Positions 1 to 5,755 are shown, numbered from the stretch's first letter. The stretch is DNA of 10,539 nt from Alphaproteobacteria bacterium (GCA_021296375.1 JAGWAQ010000045.1:1-10539), one strand, 5' to 3'. Numbers and translations are program-made. The notes: generated by a model from the letters alone, not told the origin.

Positions 1-1
1 C

Positions 2-271
2 GTCATTTCTATTGTGAGCAGAACAATGGCCAGTAAAACGCAATTTATGGCGCGTCAAATAGCGCTCAAGCTGGCGTTCAAAACCGCCATCGGCATGTCG
101 CTGATTTCGATGATCGCCATGGAAGCGGCGATGAACACCACCGATGTGGTGATGACCGGCGGCGCCATGCTGACATGGTGGGTCATCCCCTACATGCTGT
201 TTGCCGGTTTCGTGACTCCACTGCCTTACAATTACTGGCGGCTGAAAGCGCTCGGCAAGGCGTGCCATTAA
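2..271 (+). CDS. DUF4396-like membrane protein, 3' part
   Basis: The visible 85-90 residues contain two hydrophobic segments, roughly AFKTAIGMSLISMIAMEAAM and WWVIPYMLFAGFV, and end in PLPYNYWRLKALGKACH. This layout resembles the C-terminal half of DUF4396 membrane proteins, where a GM-rich helix is followed by a helix and a P-x-N-Y/W-W-R/L tail. The function of that family is unknown. The frame stays open to the window edge, so the gene probably starts upstream. If it starts inside the window, the candidates are GTG at 14 and ATG at 26, neither with a convincing Shine-Dalgarno sequence. The TAA at 269-271 abuts the ATG of the next small ORF, suggesting one transcript with the exporter downstream. 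That the frame is coding is fairly sure; the family assignment is from memory of its motifs and is moderate. Confidence 0.6.
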   Translation, partial: VISIVSRTMASKTQFMARQIALKLAFKTAIGMSLISMIAMEAAMNTTDVVMTGGAMLTWWVIPYMLFAGFVTPLPYNYWRLKALGKACH

Positions 272-367
272 ATGAACGCTGATCATGATATGAAAACCCG
301 GGAAATGAAAACCCGGGAAATGAAAGCCCGGGAAATGAAAGCCCGGCAAATGAAAGCCTTGCTTTAA
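272..367 (+). CDS. 31-aa repeat micro-ORF between two membrane-protein genes
   Basis: An ATG directly follows the TAA of the upstream gene, and its own TAA directly precedes the ATG of the LysE gene. The peptide begins MNADHD and continues as five consecutive pentapeptides: MKTRE, MKTRE, MKARE, MKARQ and MKALL. It is highly basic, Met-rich and has no membrane segment. There is no Shine-Dalgarno sequence, so translation would rely on termination-reinitiation from the upstream gene. It lies in the same frame as both neighbours. It could be a genuine small protein, a translational-coupling spacer, or simply a minisatellite expansion that stayed open because the 15-bp unit has no stop. I recognise no family. 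Confidence 0.35.
   Translation: MNADHDMKTREMKTREMKAREMKARQMKALL
290..364 (+). repeat. 15-bp tandem repeat, five units
   Basis: Five contiguous units start at 290, 305, 320, 335 and 350. Units 1 and 2 are identical (ATGAAAACCCGGGAA). Unit 3 differs by A to G (GCC for ACC), unit 4 also has CAA for GAA, and unit 5 diverges in its last six bases. Units 1-3 carry the self-complementary CCCGGG (297-302, 312-317, 327-332), so any two units can pair as a 6-bp stem with a loop of about 9 nt. The unit length is a multiple of three, so gain or loss of a copy keeps the reading frame. Confidence 0.9.
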
Positions 368-997
368 ATGATCGAAGGCCAGCTCATCACCTTCATGGTG
401 GCGATCGCCATCCTGACGTTATCCCCCGGCGCCGACACCGTGATGGTAACGCGCAACGCCCTGCGTGGCGGGTTCAAAGACGGGGTCATCACCAGTTTTG
501 GCATTTGCCTCGGGCTGTTTGTCCATGCCGCTATATCCGGCGGCGGGCTTGCGCTGTTGCTGATGGGGCCATGTGATTATTTTGCCCTGGTCAAGCTGGC
601 GGGGGCGCTGTACCTGATCTGGCTGGGGGCGCAAAGCTTGATCAGCGGGGTTCGCGGCACGGCCGCCTCATCTCCGCTCGATCAGGGGATGCGGCCGGTT
701 TCTGCCCTGCGGTCACTCAGGGAAGGGTTTTTATCGAACACCCTTAACCCGAAAACCGCGGTGTTTTACATGGCGTTTTTACCGCAATTCATTGACCCCC
801 AAGGTGATCTGTTCTGGCAAGCGCAACGGCTTGCCGGGGTGCATTTCATCCTTGCCATGGCATGGCAATGCGTGATCGCGGCGATGGTGGATAAAGCCAA
901 GCAAATCCTGACCCGGCCGCAAGTCCTGCGCGGCTTTAACAGCGTGATCGGGGTCATGCTGATCGGCTTTGGCCTGACGCTTGGATCAGGTTTTTAA
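368..997 (+). CDS. LysE/RhtB family amino-acid exporter
   Basis: This 209-aa protein has the size and layout of LysE/RhtB (threonine and homoserine-lactone type) exporters, inner-membrane proteins that expel amino acids or related small molecules. Near the N-terminus is the family motif LTLSPGADTVMVTRNALRGG (residues about 17-35), in place of the usual TPGPD. It is followed by a G-rich helix at 40-66, a helix at 72-92, the conserved NPKTAVFYMAFLPQF at 127-141, and C-terminal helices at about 158-175 and 190-206. The ATG at 368 has no Shine-Dalgarno sequence and abuts the TAA of the micro-ORF, so translational coupling is likely. The substrate cannot be told from sequence. The gene ends convergently 21 nt from the DUF3422 gene with no obvious terminator between them. 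Confidence 0.93.
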   Translation: MIEGQLITFMVAIAILTLSPGADTVMVTRNALRGGFKDGVITSFGICLGLFVHAAISGGGLALLLMGPCDYFALVKLAGALYLIWLGAQSLISGVRGTAASSPLDQGMRPVSALRSLREGFLSNTLNPKTAVFYMAFLPQFIDPQGDLFWQAQRLAGVHFILAMAWQCVIAAMVDKAKQILTRPQVLRGFNSVIGVMLIGFGLTLGSGF

Positions 998-1018
998 GGG
1001 GCAGGTGTTTTAGGGGGA

Positions 1019-2302
1019 TCACCGTTTGCGGTTATGGACTGACCGGATGGCGCCATAGACCGCAAGGGCGATCACCGGCACCGCGGCGGCCTTGATGTAA
1101 TTCAGATTCAGCCCCCATTGCGCCAGCGGCAAGGCCTTGGCCAGATACCCCACCAACCCGACGCCATAATAGGTCACCGCCGCGATCGACAGGCGTTCGA
1201 CCGTCAATTGCAGGCGCAGCTGGTCGCGGGCGCGATCGTTCATTGAGGCAAGCAAATCGCGGTTCTGTCGCTGGATGATCATTTCCGTTTGGGTCTGGAG
1301 CAAATTGCCGGCCCGCGCAATCCGCTCCGACAATTGGTCGAGCCGCGCTTCAAAGGCACGGCATGAATCCATGGCAGGGTTCATGCGCCGCACCAAAAAC
1401 CCCCGCGCCCCCTGAAACCCGGACAATCGCGTCAGCTTAAGGGTGTTGAGCCGTTCATCCATGATGGAATAATAAGCTTTGGTGGCGGCCAGGCGGTAGG
1501 ATGTCTTTGAATGGATTTCCTCAACATCCGCCGCCTGGGCTGACAGGATCGACAAGAGGTTTTGCAATTGCCCGTCGGTCTGCTTGATCTGTTCGGCGAG
1601 GTCATTGGTCAGGCTGCTGATGACGGTTTCAATCCGCCCCAGGTCAGCGCTGTGGTCCTGAACGGTGGCAAACCCCAAAAGCGCCATCATGCGGTAGGTT
1701 TCCGCCTCGACAATACGTTGCACCACCCGCCCCATGCGATGGCTGGGGATGGCGTTGTTGAAGACCGCGACGCGGGAAAACCCGTTGCTGTCGATATCAA
1801 AAGAGAAATGGATTTGCGCCGCTTCATCACTGAACAGGTTGCCTGTCACCGATCGGCTGTCCAGCATTGCCATGACACTGGCCTGGTCAAGATGGCGCGG
1901 GGCTTTGCCCCCCAGCTCGATCCAGATGGCGTTGAACAGGGGCGCGGGCAGGTTTCTGGCCCAGTTCAGCGGCGCCGATGTGGTGGCGGGGTCAAACGCC
2001 CCGGGCAATAGCCCCGTCGCTTGCTTTTTTTGACTTTCGATAAAACTGACGGACAGGTATTCGCTGTGCCTCTCGACACGAAAAACAAAGTCATCAAGCT
2101 GGATGCGCAGGAATTTCTGCCCTTCGACAAGGTCCGGCTGGCCGTTCGAGCGTAAAAACCCGTTGATGTAATCGGCGGCGTCCTGATGGCTGTTTTCCGT
2201 CAGGTAAACGTAGCGAATTAACCGCCCGGCGCCTTCGAAATCATGGAACAGGCGGGCATGAAGTTCGTTCGACAGCGACCGCCGCAACTCAAGTTTATCC
2301 AT
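1019..2302 (-). CDS. DUF3422 family membrane-anchored protein
   Basis: The protein (427 aa from ATG at 2302, 429 aa from ATG at 2308) matches DUF3422. The N-terminus carries RRSLSNELHARLF, the family's NELHARPF motif with Leu for Pro. The segment FVFRVERHSEYLSVSFIE fits the conserved ERHTEF block. A long helical, probably coiled-coil region spans about residues 230-375. The C-terminus has LSIAAVTYYGVGLVGYLAKAL and a second hydrophobic segment before the basic end VHNRKR. The family is predicted to be an inner-membrane protein of unknown function. I prefer ATG 2302 because AAAGGG lies 7 nt upstream of it but only 1 nt upstream of ATG 2308. It follows the dioxygenase gene by 42 nt, consistent with one operon. 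Confidence 0.9.
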   Translation of the reverse strand: MDKLELRRSLSNELHARLFHDFEGAGRLIRYVYLTENSHQDAADYINGFLRSNGQPDLVEGQKFLRIQLDDFVFRVERHSEYLSVSFIESQKKQATGLLPGAFDPATTSAPLNWARNLPAPLFNAIWIELGGKAPRHLDQASVMAMLDSRSVTGNLFSDEAAQIHFSFDIDSNGFSRVAVFNNAIPSHRMGRVVQRIVEAETYRMMALLGFATVQDHSADLGRIETVISSLTNDLAEQIKQTDGQLQNLLSILSAQAADVEEIHSKTSYRLAATKAYYSIMDERLNTLKLTRLSGFQGARGFLVRRMNPAMDSCRAFEARLDQLSERIARAGNLLQTQTEMIIQRQNRDLLASMNDRARDQLRLQLTVERLSIAAVTYYGVGLVGYLAKALPLAQWGLNLNYIKAAAVPVIALAVYGAIRSVHNRKR

Positions 2303-2344
2303 GATCATGCCCTTTGATTTGCGGTGAGTTTAGCCCTGATATCA

Positions 2345-3217
2345 TCATGCCACAAAACCTTTTGTCGGGAAATCATCAGCACGCTGGAGCCAGTTGCTGG
2401 CAGGGTAATCCGCTGTTCCATCCACCAGATGCAGGGCATAGGCGTAACGCGATCGGCCGGAATTGTTTTCAGGCGACGAATGGGGCAGGCGGCCATGCAG
2501 CAGGATCAAACTGCCGGCAGGCACATCAAGCGGCACATCAGCGTTTTCCATCGGGGCATCGGACAGGGTGGTCATTTCCATCATCCCGTCATTGCCGCGG
2601 GCAAATCGTTGCCGCAACTCCGACCGGTGCGCGCCAGGGGCGGCCCACATGCAGCCGTTTTCAATCGTCGCGTCTTCAAGGGCAAACCAGAAGCCAACGC
2701 AGGTCTGGGGTTCGGTGTAAAGGAAGGTGGAATCCTGATGGGGATTGACCTCTCCCCCGATGAAGGGTTGCTTGCAGATGACCATGGATTGCAGCAATCG
2801 GGGGTCGTGAAAACCAACCCCCCTCGCGACCAGGGCGAGATCAGGCTGCCGCGAGAATTCAGCAAACACCGGGTCGAGGTCATGCAAGGCGTGGCCGATT
2901 TTATTGATCGCCTGATGCTTGTCCTTGATCAAATTGCCGTTTTCATCAACCGCGCCTTTTTCCAGAAAACAGGAAATATTGCCAGCCGAATTGATGAAAT
3001 ATTCAGTGGCGGCGTGGGATTGCCCGGCGGCGGAAAAAACCACCTTGTTTTGCTCGGCGTCAAAGCCGTCAATGATACGACGGGATTGCGCCATCAAATC
3101 AGCGCAGGAATCGAGACTGGCGAAAGCTTCAAGTATCAGGAAGCCGTCGGCATCAAACGAGGCGGCCATGTCAGGGGTGAATTCACCTTGCCAGGAATAG
3201 CGTGTTGCTGTCGTCAT
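2345..3217 (-). CDS. PHYHD1-like phytanoyl-CoA dioxygenase family protein
   Basis: This 290-aa protein is an Fe(II)/2-oxoglutarate-dependent oxygenase of the PhyH superfamily, closest in motif order to animal PHYHD1. The iron ligands are visible as H160 and D162 in VNPHQDSTFLYTEP and H246 in LLHGRLPHSS. The 2-oxoglutarate-binding arginine lies in the GRSRYAYALH segment (R255/R257). Other blocks shared with PHYHD1 include FLEKGAVDENGNL, INKIGHALHDLDPVF, EDATIENGCMW and the C-terminal NWLQ. The substrate is unknown; bacterial relatives hydroxylate diverse lipids and small molecules, and acyl-CoA activity should not be assumed. The start at 3217 has a strong Shine-Dalgarno sequence, GAGGAG, 6 nt upstream. 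It lies between a 55-aa small ORF and the DUF3422 gene on the same strand. Confidence 0.93.
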   Translation of the reverse strand: MTTATRYSWQGEFTPDMAASFDADGFLILEAFASLDSCADLMAQSRRIIDGFDAEQNKVVFSAAGQSHAATEYFINSAGNISCFLEKGAVDENGNLIKDKHQAINKIGHALHDLDPVFAEFSRQPDLALVARGVGFHDPRLLQSMVICKQPFIGGEVNPHQDSTFLYTEPQTCVGFWFALEDATIENGCMWAAPGAHRSELRQRFARGNDGMMEMTTLSDAPMENADVPLDVPAGSLILLHGRLPHSSPENNSGRSRYAYALHLVDGTADYPASNWLQRADDFPTKGFVA

Positions 3218-3245
3218 GTCAGGCTCCTCAACTTAAATGGAGAAA

Positions 3246-3413
3246 CTAAATCTTGTCAGTATGGGCAGGTTTATCCGGCCTCTTGCTCTTCATCTGGCGG
3301 TGCATGAGCTTGATCAGCTCCATCCCCAGCACCGACGCGATATAGAAGGTGACGAACTGGTCCTTCATCTGATCCAGAAACACCTCGTCCTCATTCATCA
3401 GGTCTTTGTCCAT
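3246..3413 (-). CDS. 55-aa small hypothetical protein
   Basis: Translation of the minus strand gives a 55-aa ORF starting MDKDLMNEDEVFLDQMKDQF, with a short hydrophobic stretch FYIASVLGMELI at about residues 23-34 and a basic tail (MHRQMKSKRPDK). Codon third positions are strongly G/C (GAC, CTG, GTG, ATC, AAG), as in the surrounding genes, which argues for real coding. It sits in an otherwise empty 235-nt gap between arsH and the dioxygenase gene, 28 nt upstream of the latter, on the same strand. GAGGGA occurs upstream of the ATG, but at about 11 nt it is a little far. I recognise no family. The hydrophobic segment is too short for a sure membrane helix; it may be an amphipathic helix or a small cytosolic partner. 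Confidence 0.6.
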   Translation of the reverse strand: MDKDLMNEDEVFLDQMKDQFVTFYIASVLGMELIKLMHRQMKSKRPDKPAHTDKI

Positions 3414-3452
3414 GATAGCGTGTCCCTCATGATGAGGCCAAATGAAATTCGG

Positions 3453-4166
3453 TTATTCTGGCGTATTGACGCGTTTTGACAAAGCGGCGTGGCTTTCCAC
3501 CCGTTCGGAATAGCGGTCCACCAGGTAATCCTTGTTGGTGCGGGTCAGCAGGGTGAACTTGACCAGCTCTTCCATGACATCGACAAGGCGATTGTAAAAT
3601 GGCGACGGCTTCATGCGGCCGTTGTCGTCAAATTCGCTCCAGGCTTTGGCAACCGACGACTGGTTCGGGATCGTCAACAGCCGCATCCAGCGCCCGAGAA
3701 TGCGCAACTGGTTGACGGTGTTAAAACTCTGGGAGCCGCCGCTGACTTGCATGACGGCAAGGGTCTTGCCCTGGGTGGGGCGAACACCGCCGAGCGACAA
3801 AGGTATCCAGTCGATCTGGCTTTTCATGATGCCGGTCATGGCGCCATGGCGTTCAGGGGATGACCAGACCATGCCTTCGCACCAGCCGACAAGCTCACGC
3901 AATTCCTGAACTTTCGGGTGGTCGGCATCGACCCCGTCATCAGGCAGGGGGAGGCCGGAGGGGTTGAAAAACCGTGTTTCGGCCCCGAGGCGGTTCAATA
4001 TCCGCGCCGCTTCTTCGGCCATCAGGCGGGAATAGCTGACTTCACGCAGGGAGCCGTAAAGCAGCAGGATTTTAACGCCGCTTGACGTGTCCTTTGTGAA
4101 CAAATGGTCAGGATCGGCGGGATGAAAAACATCATCAAGAATATGCGGGGTATCGTTCACGGTCAT
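3453..4166 (-). CDS. arsH: ArsH, NADPH-dependent FMN oxidoreductase (organoarsenical resistance)
   Basis: The 237-aa protein matches ArsH closely over its whole length. It has the flavodoxin-like FMN phosphate loop GSLREVSYSR (38-47), then SPERHGAMTGIMKSQIDWIP (103-122), GGVRPTQGKTLAVMQVSGGSQSFNTVNQ (126-153) and RILGRWMRLLTIPNQSSVAK (155-174). Near the C-terminus are EELVKFTLLTRTNKDYLVDRYSER blocks (199-222). Characterised ArsH enzymes are tetrameric FMN proteins that oxidise trivalent methyl- and aryl-arsenicals to the less toxic pentavalent forms. They also reduce quinones, azo dyes or chromate with NADPH. No other ars gene (arsR, arsB/acr3, arsC, arsM) is visible nearby. The start at 4166 has only a weak AGG close to the ATG. 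The gene is divergent from the DCC-family gene, with a 136-nt control region between them. Confidence 0.96.
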   Translation of the reverse strand: MTVNDTPHILDDVFHPADPDHLFTKDTSSGVKILLLYGSLREVSYSRLMAEEAARILNRLGAETRFFNPSGLPLPDDGVDADHPKVQELRELVGWCEGMVWSSPERHGAMTGIMKSQIDWIPLSLGGVRPTQGKTLAVMQVSGGSQSFNTVNQLRILGRWMRLLTIPNQSSVAKAWSEFDDNGRMKPSPFYNRLVDVMEELVKFTLLTRTNKDYLVDRYSERVESHAALSKRVNTPE

Positions 4167-4216
4167 GGCCTGAGTGTTGCAAAATGGTCATGACGCGATC
4201 TTACCCGATTGGCCCG

Positions 4217-4237
4217 GAATATTGCGCAAAAATATTC
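4217..4237. promoter_or_regulatory. Perfect 7-bp inverted repeat, candidate operator
   Basis: GAATATT (4217-4223) and AATATTC (4231-4237) form a perfect inverted repeat with a 7-nt centre, in the 136-nt region between divergent arsH and the DCC-family gene. Half-site length, about 14-bp centre-to-centre spacing and position suit a dimeric repressor. ArsR-family operators are AT-rich inverted repeats, but I cannot match this one to a specific consensus. Its identity as an operator is inferred from position and symmetry only. Confidence 0.35.
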
Positions 4238-4302
4238 ATCGGTTGCGGTTTATCTTGGACTGGATGCGCTTATATCGAGGGAGAAGCTGAACGAGGGCAG
4301 AC

Positions 4303-4671
4303 ATGATCACGGTCTATTTTGACGGCAAATGCGGGTTGTGCAGTAAAGAAATCCGCTATTATCAAGGCATTGCGCCAGGGGAGGTGTTCATCTGGCATGA
4401 CATCGCCACGGATCCGGCGCCGCTTGATGAATTTGGCGTTGATCAAGCTTCGGCCTTGCGGTGGCTTCATGCCCGGGATAGTGCTGGAAACTGGCATATT
4501 GGCGTTGCCGCCTTCACCCTTATCTGGCGGCATTTGCCCTATTGGCGCTGGCTTGCGCCAGTGGTGGAACTGCCCGTGGTCCTGCCGATTGCGCAATGGG
4601 GGTACAACAGGTTCGCCGATTACCGCTTTGCGCGATTGCCCCATTGCCAGGTGTTTGTCGAAAAGCCCTGA
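4303..4671 (+). CDS. DCC-family (DUF393) thiol-disulfide oxidoreductase-like protein
   Basis: The 122-aa protein has the DUF393/DCC hallmark at its N-terminus, YFDGKCGLCSKEIRYYQ, with D7 and the CxxC pair C10/C13. The SALRWLHARDSAGNWHIGVAAFTLIWRHLPYWRWL block then matches the family's G-x-x-A-x-x-x-l-w-r-x-l-P pattern. The family is named for its DxxCxxC motif and is predicted to be thioredoxin-like, but its physiological substrate is unproven. Length is typical. A good Shine-Dalgarno sequence, GAGGG, lies 5 nt before the ATG at 4303. The gene is divergent from arsH, so shared redox or arsenic-stress control is possible but is only inference. Its TGA is immediately followed, with no gap, by the reverse-strand stop of the next gene. 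Confidence 0.9.
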   Translation: MITVYFDGKCGLCSKEIRYYQGIAPGEVFIWHDIATDPAPLDEFGVDQASALRWLHARDSAGNWHIGVAAFTLIWRHLPYWRWLAPVVELPVVLPIAQWGYNRFADYRFARLPHCQVFVEKP

Positions 4672-5253
4672 TCAGCTGAAAATGCTGAAAAAGCCGGATT
4701 CCGTGCCGCGAAAATTGGCGGCGCAATCGGTGCCGCGGACGAAATATTCCTTGCGCTTGACCTTCAGCTTCAGGATATGGCTGTCCTTGTCGCGTTCACG
4801 GTAATTGTAATGGACGCTGTAGACATGCAGGCCCTTGAGGCGACCTTCGGTGATGACGGGCCCCATGCGGACCCCTTCAAGGGTAAAGTTCTGGCGCGCG
4901 CCAAAGGACTGGCCGTAATGGTCGAACCAGGCGGCGATGGCGGGGTGTTTCAAGCCCGTGCCGTCATCATGCAGGCAATGCCGTCCGGCGCGGATATCCT
5001 GCGGCTCGATCACATCAGCGTTAACAAGGCCGGGGAATTCATATTCCCGTGGCGGCAGGTATTTTGTCGCCAGTGTCCCGACATAGACGCCAATCACCAC
5101 GGTGGTGACAAGGGTCGGCCCAGCGATTTTGAAAATCTCGCCCAGCTCCTTGCCGTCGCTCTGGCCTTTGATGAAAAGCACGATGGCGATGATCACGCCA
5201 ATACCTGTGCCGATGGCCGTGGTCCAGATCCATATTCCGTCAGAATACAACAT
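4672..5253 (-). CDS. Unrecognised two-helix membrane protein, 193 aa
   Basis: I do not recognise a family. The N-terminal region has two predicted membrane helices, about residues 8-28 (WTTAIGTGIGVIIAIVLFI) and 43-65 (IAGPTLVTTVVIGVYVGTLA). They are separated by a short charged loop (KGQSDGKELGE). A soluble domain of about 125 residues follows, with two cysteines (GRHCLHDD and GTDCAANF), a hydrophilic central part, and a beta-rich, Lys/Arg-rich stretch (HYNYRERDKDSHILKLKVKRKEYF). AAGG lies about 8 nt upstream of the ATG at 5253. This frame is chosen over the antisense one because its composition and helices look like a real protein. It is divergent from another small two-helix protein gene across 179 nt. 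Confidence 0.75.
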   Translation of the reverse strand: MLYSDGIWIWTTAIGTGIGVIIAIVLFIKGQSDGKELGEIFKIAGPTLVTTVVIGVYVGTLATKYLPPREYEFPGLVNADVIEPQDIRAGRHCLHDDGTGLKHPAIAAWFDHYGQSFGARQNFTLEGVRMGPVITEGRLKGLHVYSVHYNYRERDKDSHILKLKVKRKEYFVRGTDCAANFRGTESGFFSIFS

Positions 5254-5432
5254 GACAACACCTTAAACTGTAGATCTCAAGCTGAAGACCGCAAATTGAA
5301 GACGGTTGTCACCATAACCTAAGGCGCGGCGATTGCAATGTTTTAGCGGCCTGAATGGGGTGTCACGAGTTGACAGTGGGGGCAGGGCCGTTATGGTTGG
5401 GCGGTTGTTCTTCTCGCCCAGAGGCTTTGCCC
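5254..5432. promoter_or_regulatory. Divergent control region between two membrane-protein genes
   Basis: These 179 nt lie between the start of the 193-aa protein (minus) and the 106-aa protein (plus). The plus-strand half holds the promoter described at 5370-5397 and a TGTCA-N5-TGACA inverted repeat (5361-5365 and 5371-5375) that overlaps its -35 box, as a repressor site would. I see no comparably good promoter for the minus-strand gene and no further ORF that looks coding. Confidence 0.4.
5370..5397 (+). promoter_or_regulatory. Sigma-70-like promoter for the 106-aa protein gene
   Basis: A perfect -35 hexamer TTGACA (5370-5375) is followed after 16 nt by TATGGT (5392-5397), four of six matches to the -10 consensus. 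Transcription would begin near 5404, giving a leader of about 29 nt with AGAGG in front of the ATG at 5433. This fits that start and argues against starting translation at the upstream in-frame ATG at 5355. Confidence 0.5.
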
Positions 5433-5753
5433 ATGTTTCAGAAAATCATCAGCATGTTCTTCACCTTTCTTGCGGGGGTGATGGCGTTGGGGTTTTTCCT
5501 GACGACCTATGCCTATATCTTCGGGGCGGATACACCGGAAGAACGTGAAGCGTCATGCCAGCGTGCGCTGGATGCCGGCGGTTACGCCGATGCCGCGAAC
5601 CCTTTTGAAAAATGCATGGCGGATATGCAGAACGCCACGGGCGGCGCCGACGCGCTGTGGGTTTTTGGCGCGATGATGTTTGTGCTGATGGTGGTGTTTT
5701 ATGCCTTTGGCAAATCGTTCAAGCCAAAACCGCCCTCCGGCGATGAGCAGTAA
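5433..5753 (+). CDS. Small two-helix membrane protein with a two-cysteine loop, 106 aa
   Basis: I do not recognise a family. The protein has a helix at about residues 6-30, a loop of about 43 residues (GADTPEEREASCQRALDAGG and on) with cysteines C42 and C61, and a second helix at about 74-93. It ends in a basic, Pro-rich tail (GKSFKPKPPSGDEQ). The positive tail and acidic loop suggest both ends are cytoplasmic and the loop periplasmic, where C42 and C61 could form a disulfide. The ATG at 5433 is preferred over the in-frame ATG at 5355: AGAGG lies 8 nt upstream, the N-terminus then begins just before the helix, and the promoter lies between the two ATGs. It ends 2 nt from the convergent slyX gene. 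Confidence 0.75.
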   Translation: MFQKIISMFFTFLAGVMALGFFLTTYAYIFGADTPEEREASCQRALDAGGYADAANPFEKCMADMQNATGGADALWVFGAMMFVLMVVFYAFGKSFKPKPPSGDEQ

Positions 5754-5755
5754 GT

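Noticed and set aside
290..364. CRISPR-like array
   Set aside because: The 15-bp units are directly contiguous with no spacers and no cas genes are present; it is a simple tandem repeat.
998..1018. Terminator between the convergent LysE and DUF3422 genes
   Set aside because: The 21-nt gap is G/T-rich but has no stem of useful length.
2324..3307. Long plus-strand open frame (327 codons) opposite the dioxygenase
   Set aside because: It is the antisense of a protein with clear PhyH motifs and iron ligands. Its translation has no recognisable fold and comes from GC-rich codon bias.
3425..3437. CCTCAT-G-ATGAGG palindrome before the 55-aa ORF
   Set aside because: It is symmetric but short with a tiny loop, overlaps the ORF's SD-like sequence, and has no T-run. 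It is compatible with chance.
3237..3479. 80-codon plus-strand frame across the arsH-dioxygenase gap
   Set aside because: It lacks a Shine-Dalgarno sequence and is His/Leu-rich antisense sequence. The minus-strand 55-aa frame there has the better codon use and layout.
4777..5322. 181-codon plus-strand frame opposite the 193-aa membrane protein
   Set aside because: It is rich in Asp, His and Gly with no domain, and it crosses the promoter region of the neighbour. The minus frame has two clear membrane helices and a plausible start.
5355..5432. N-terminal extension of the 106-aa protein from ATG 5355
   Set aside because: The likely promoter lies at 5370-5397, after this ATG. The extra 26 residues look non-coding, and ATG 5433 has AGAGG at good spacing.
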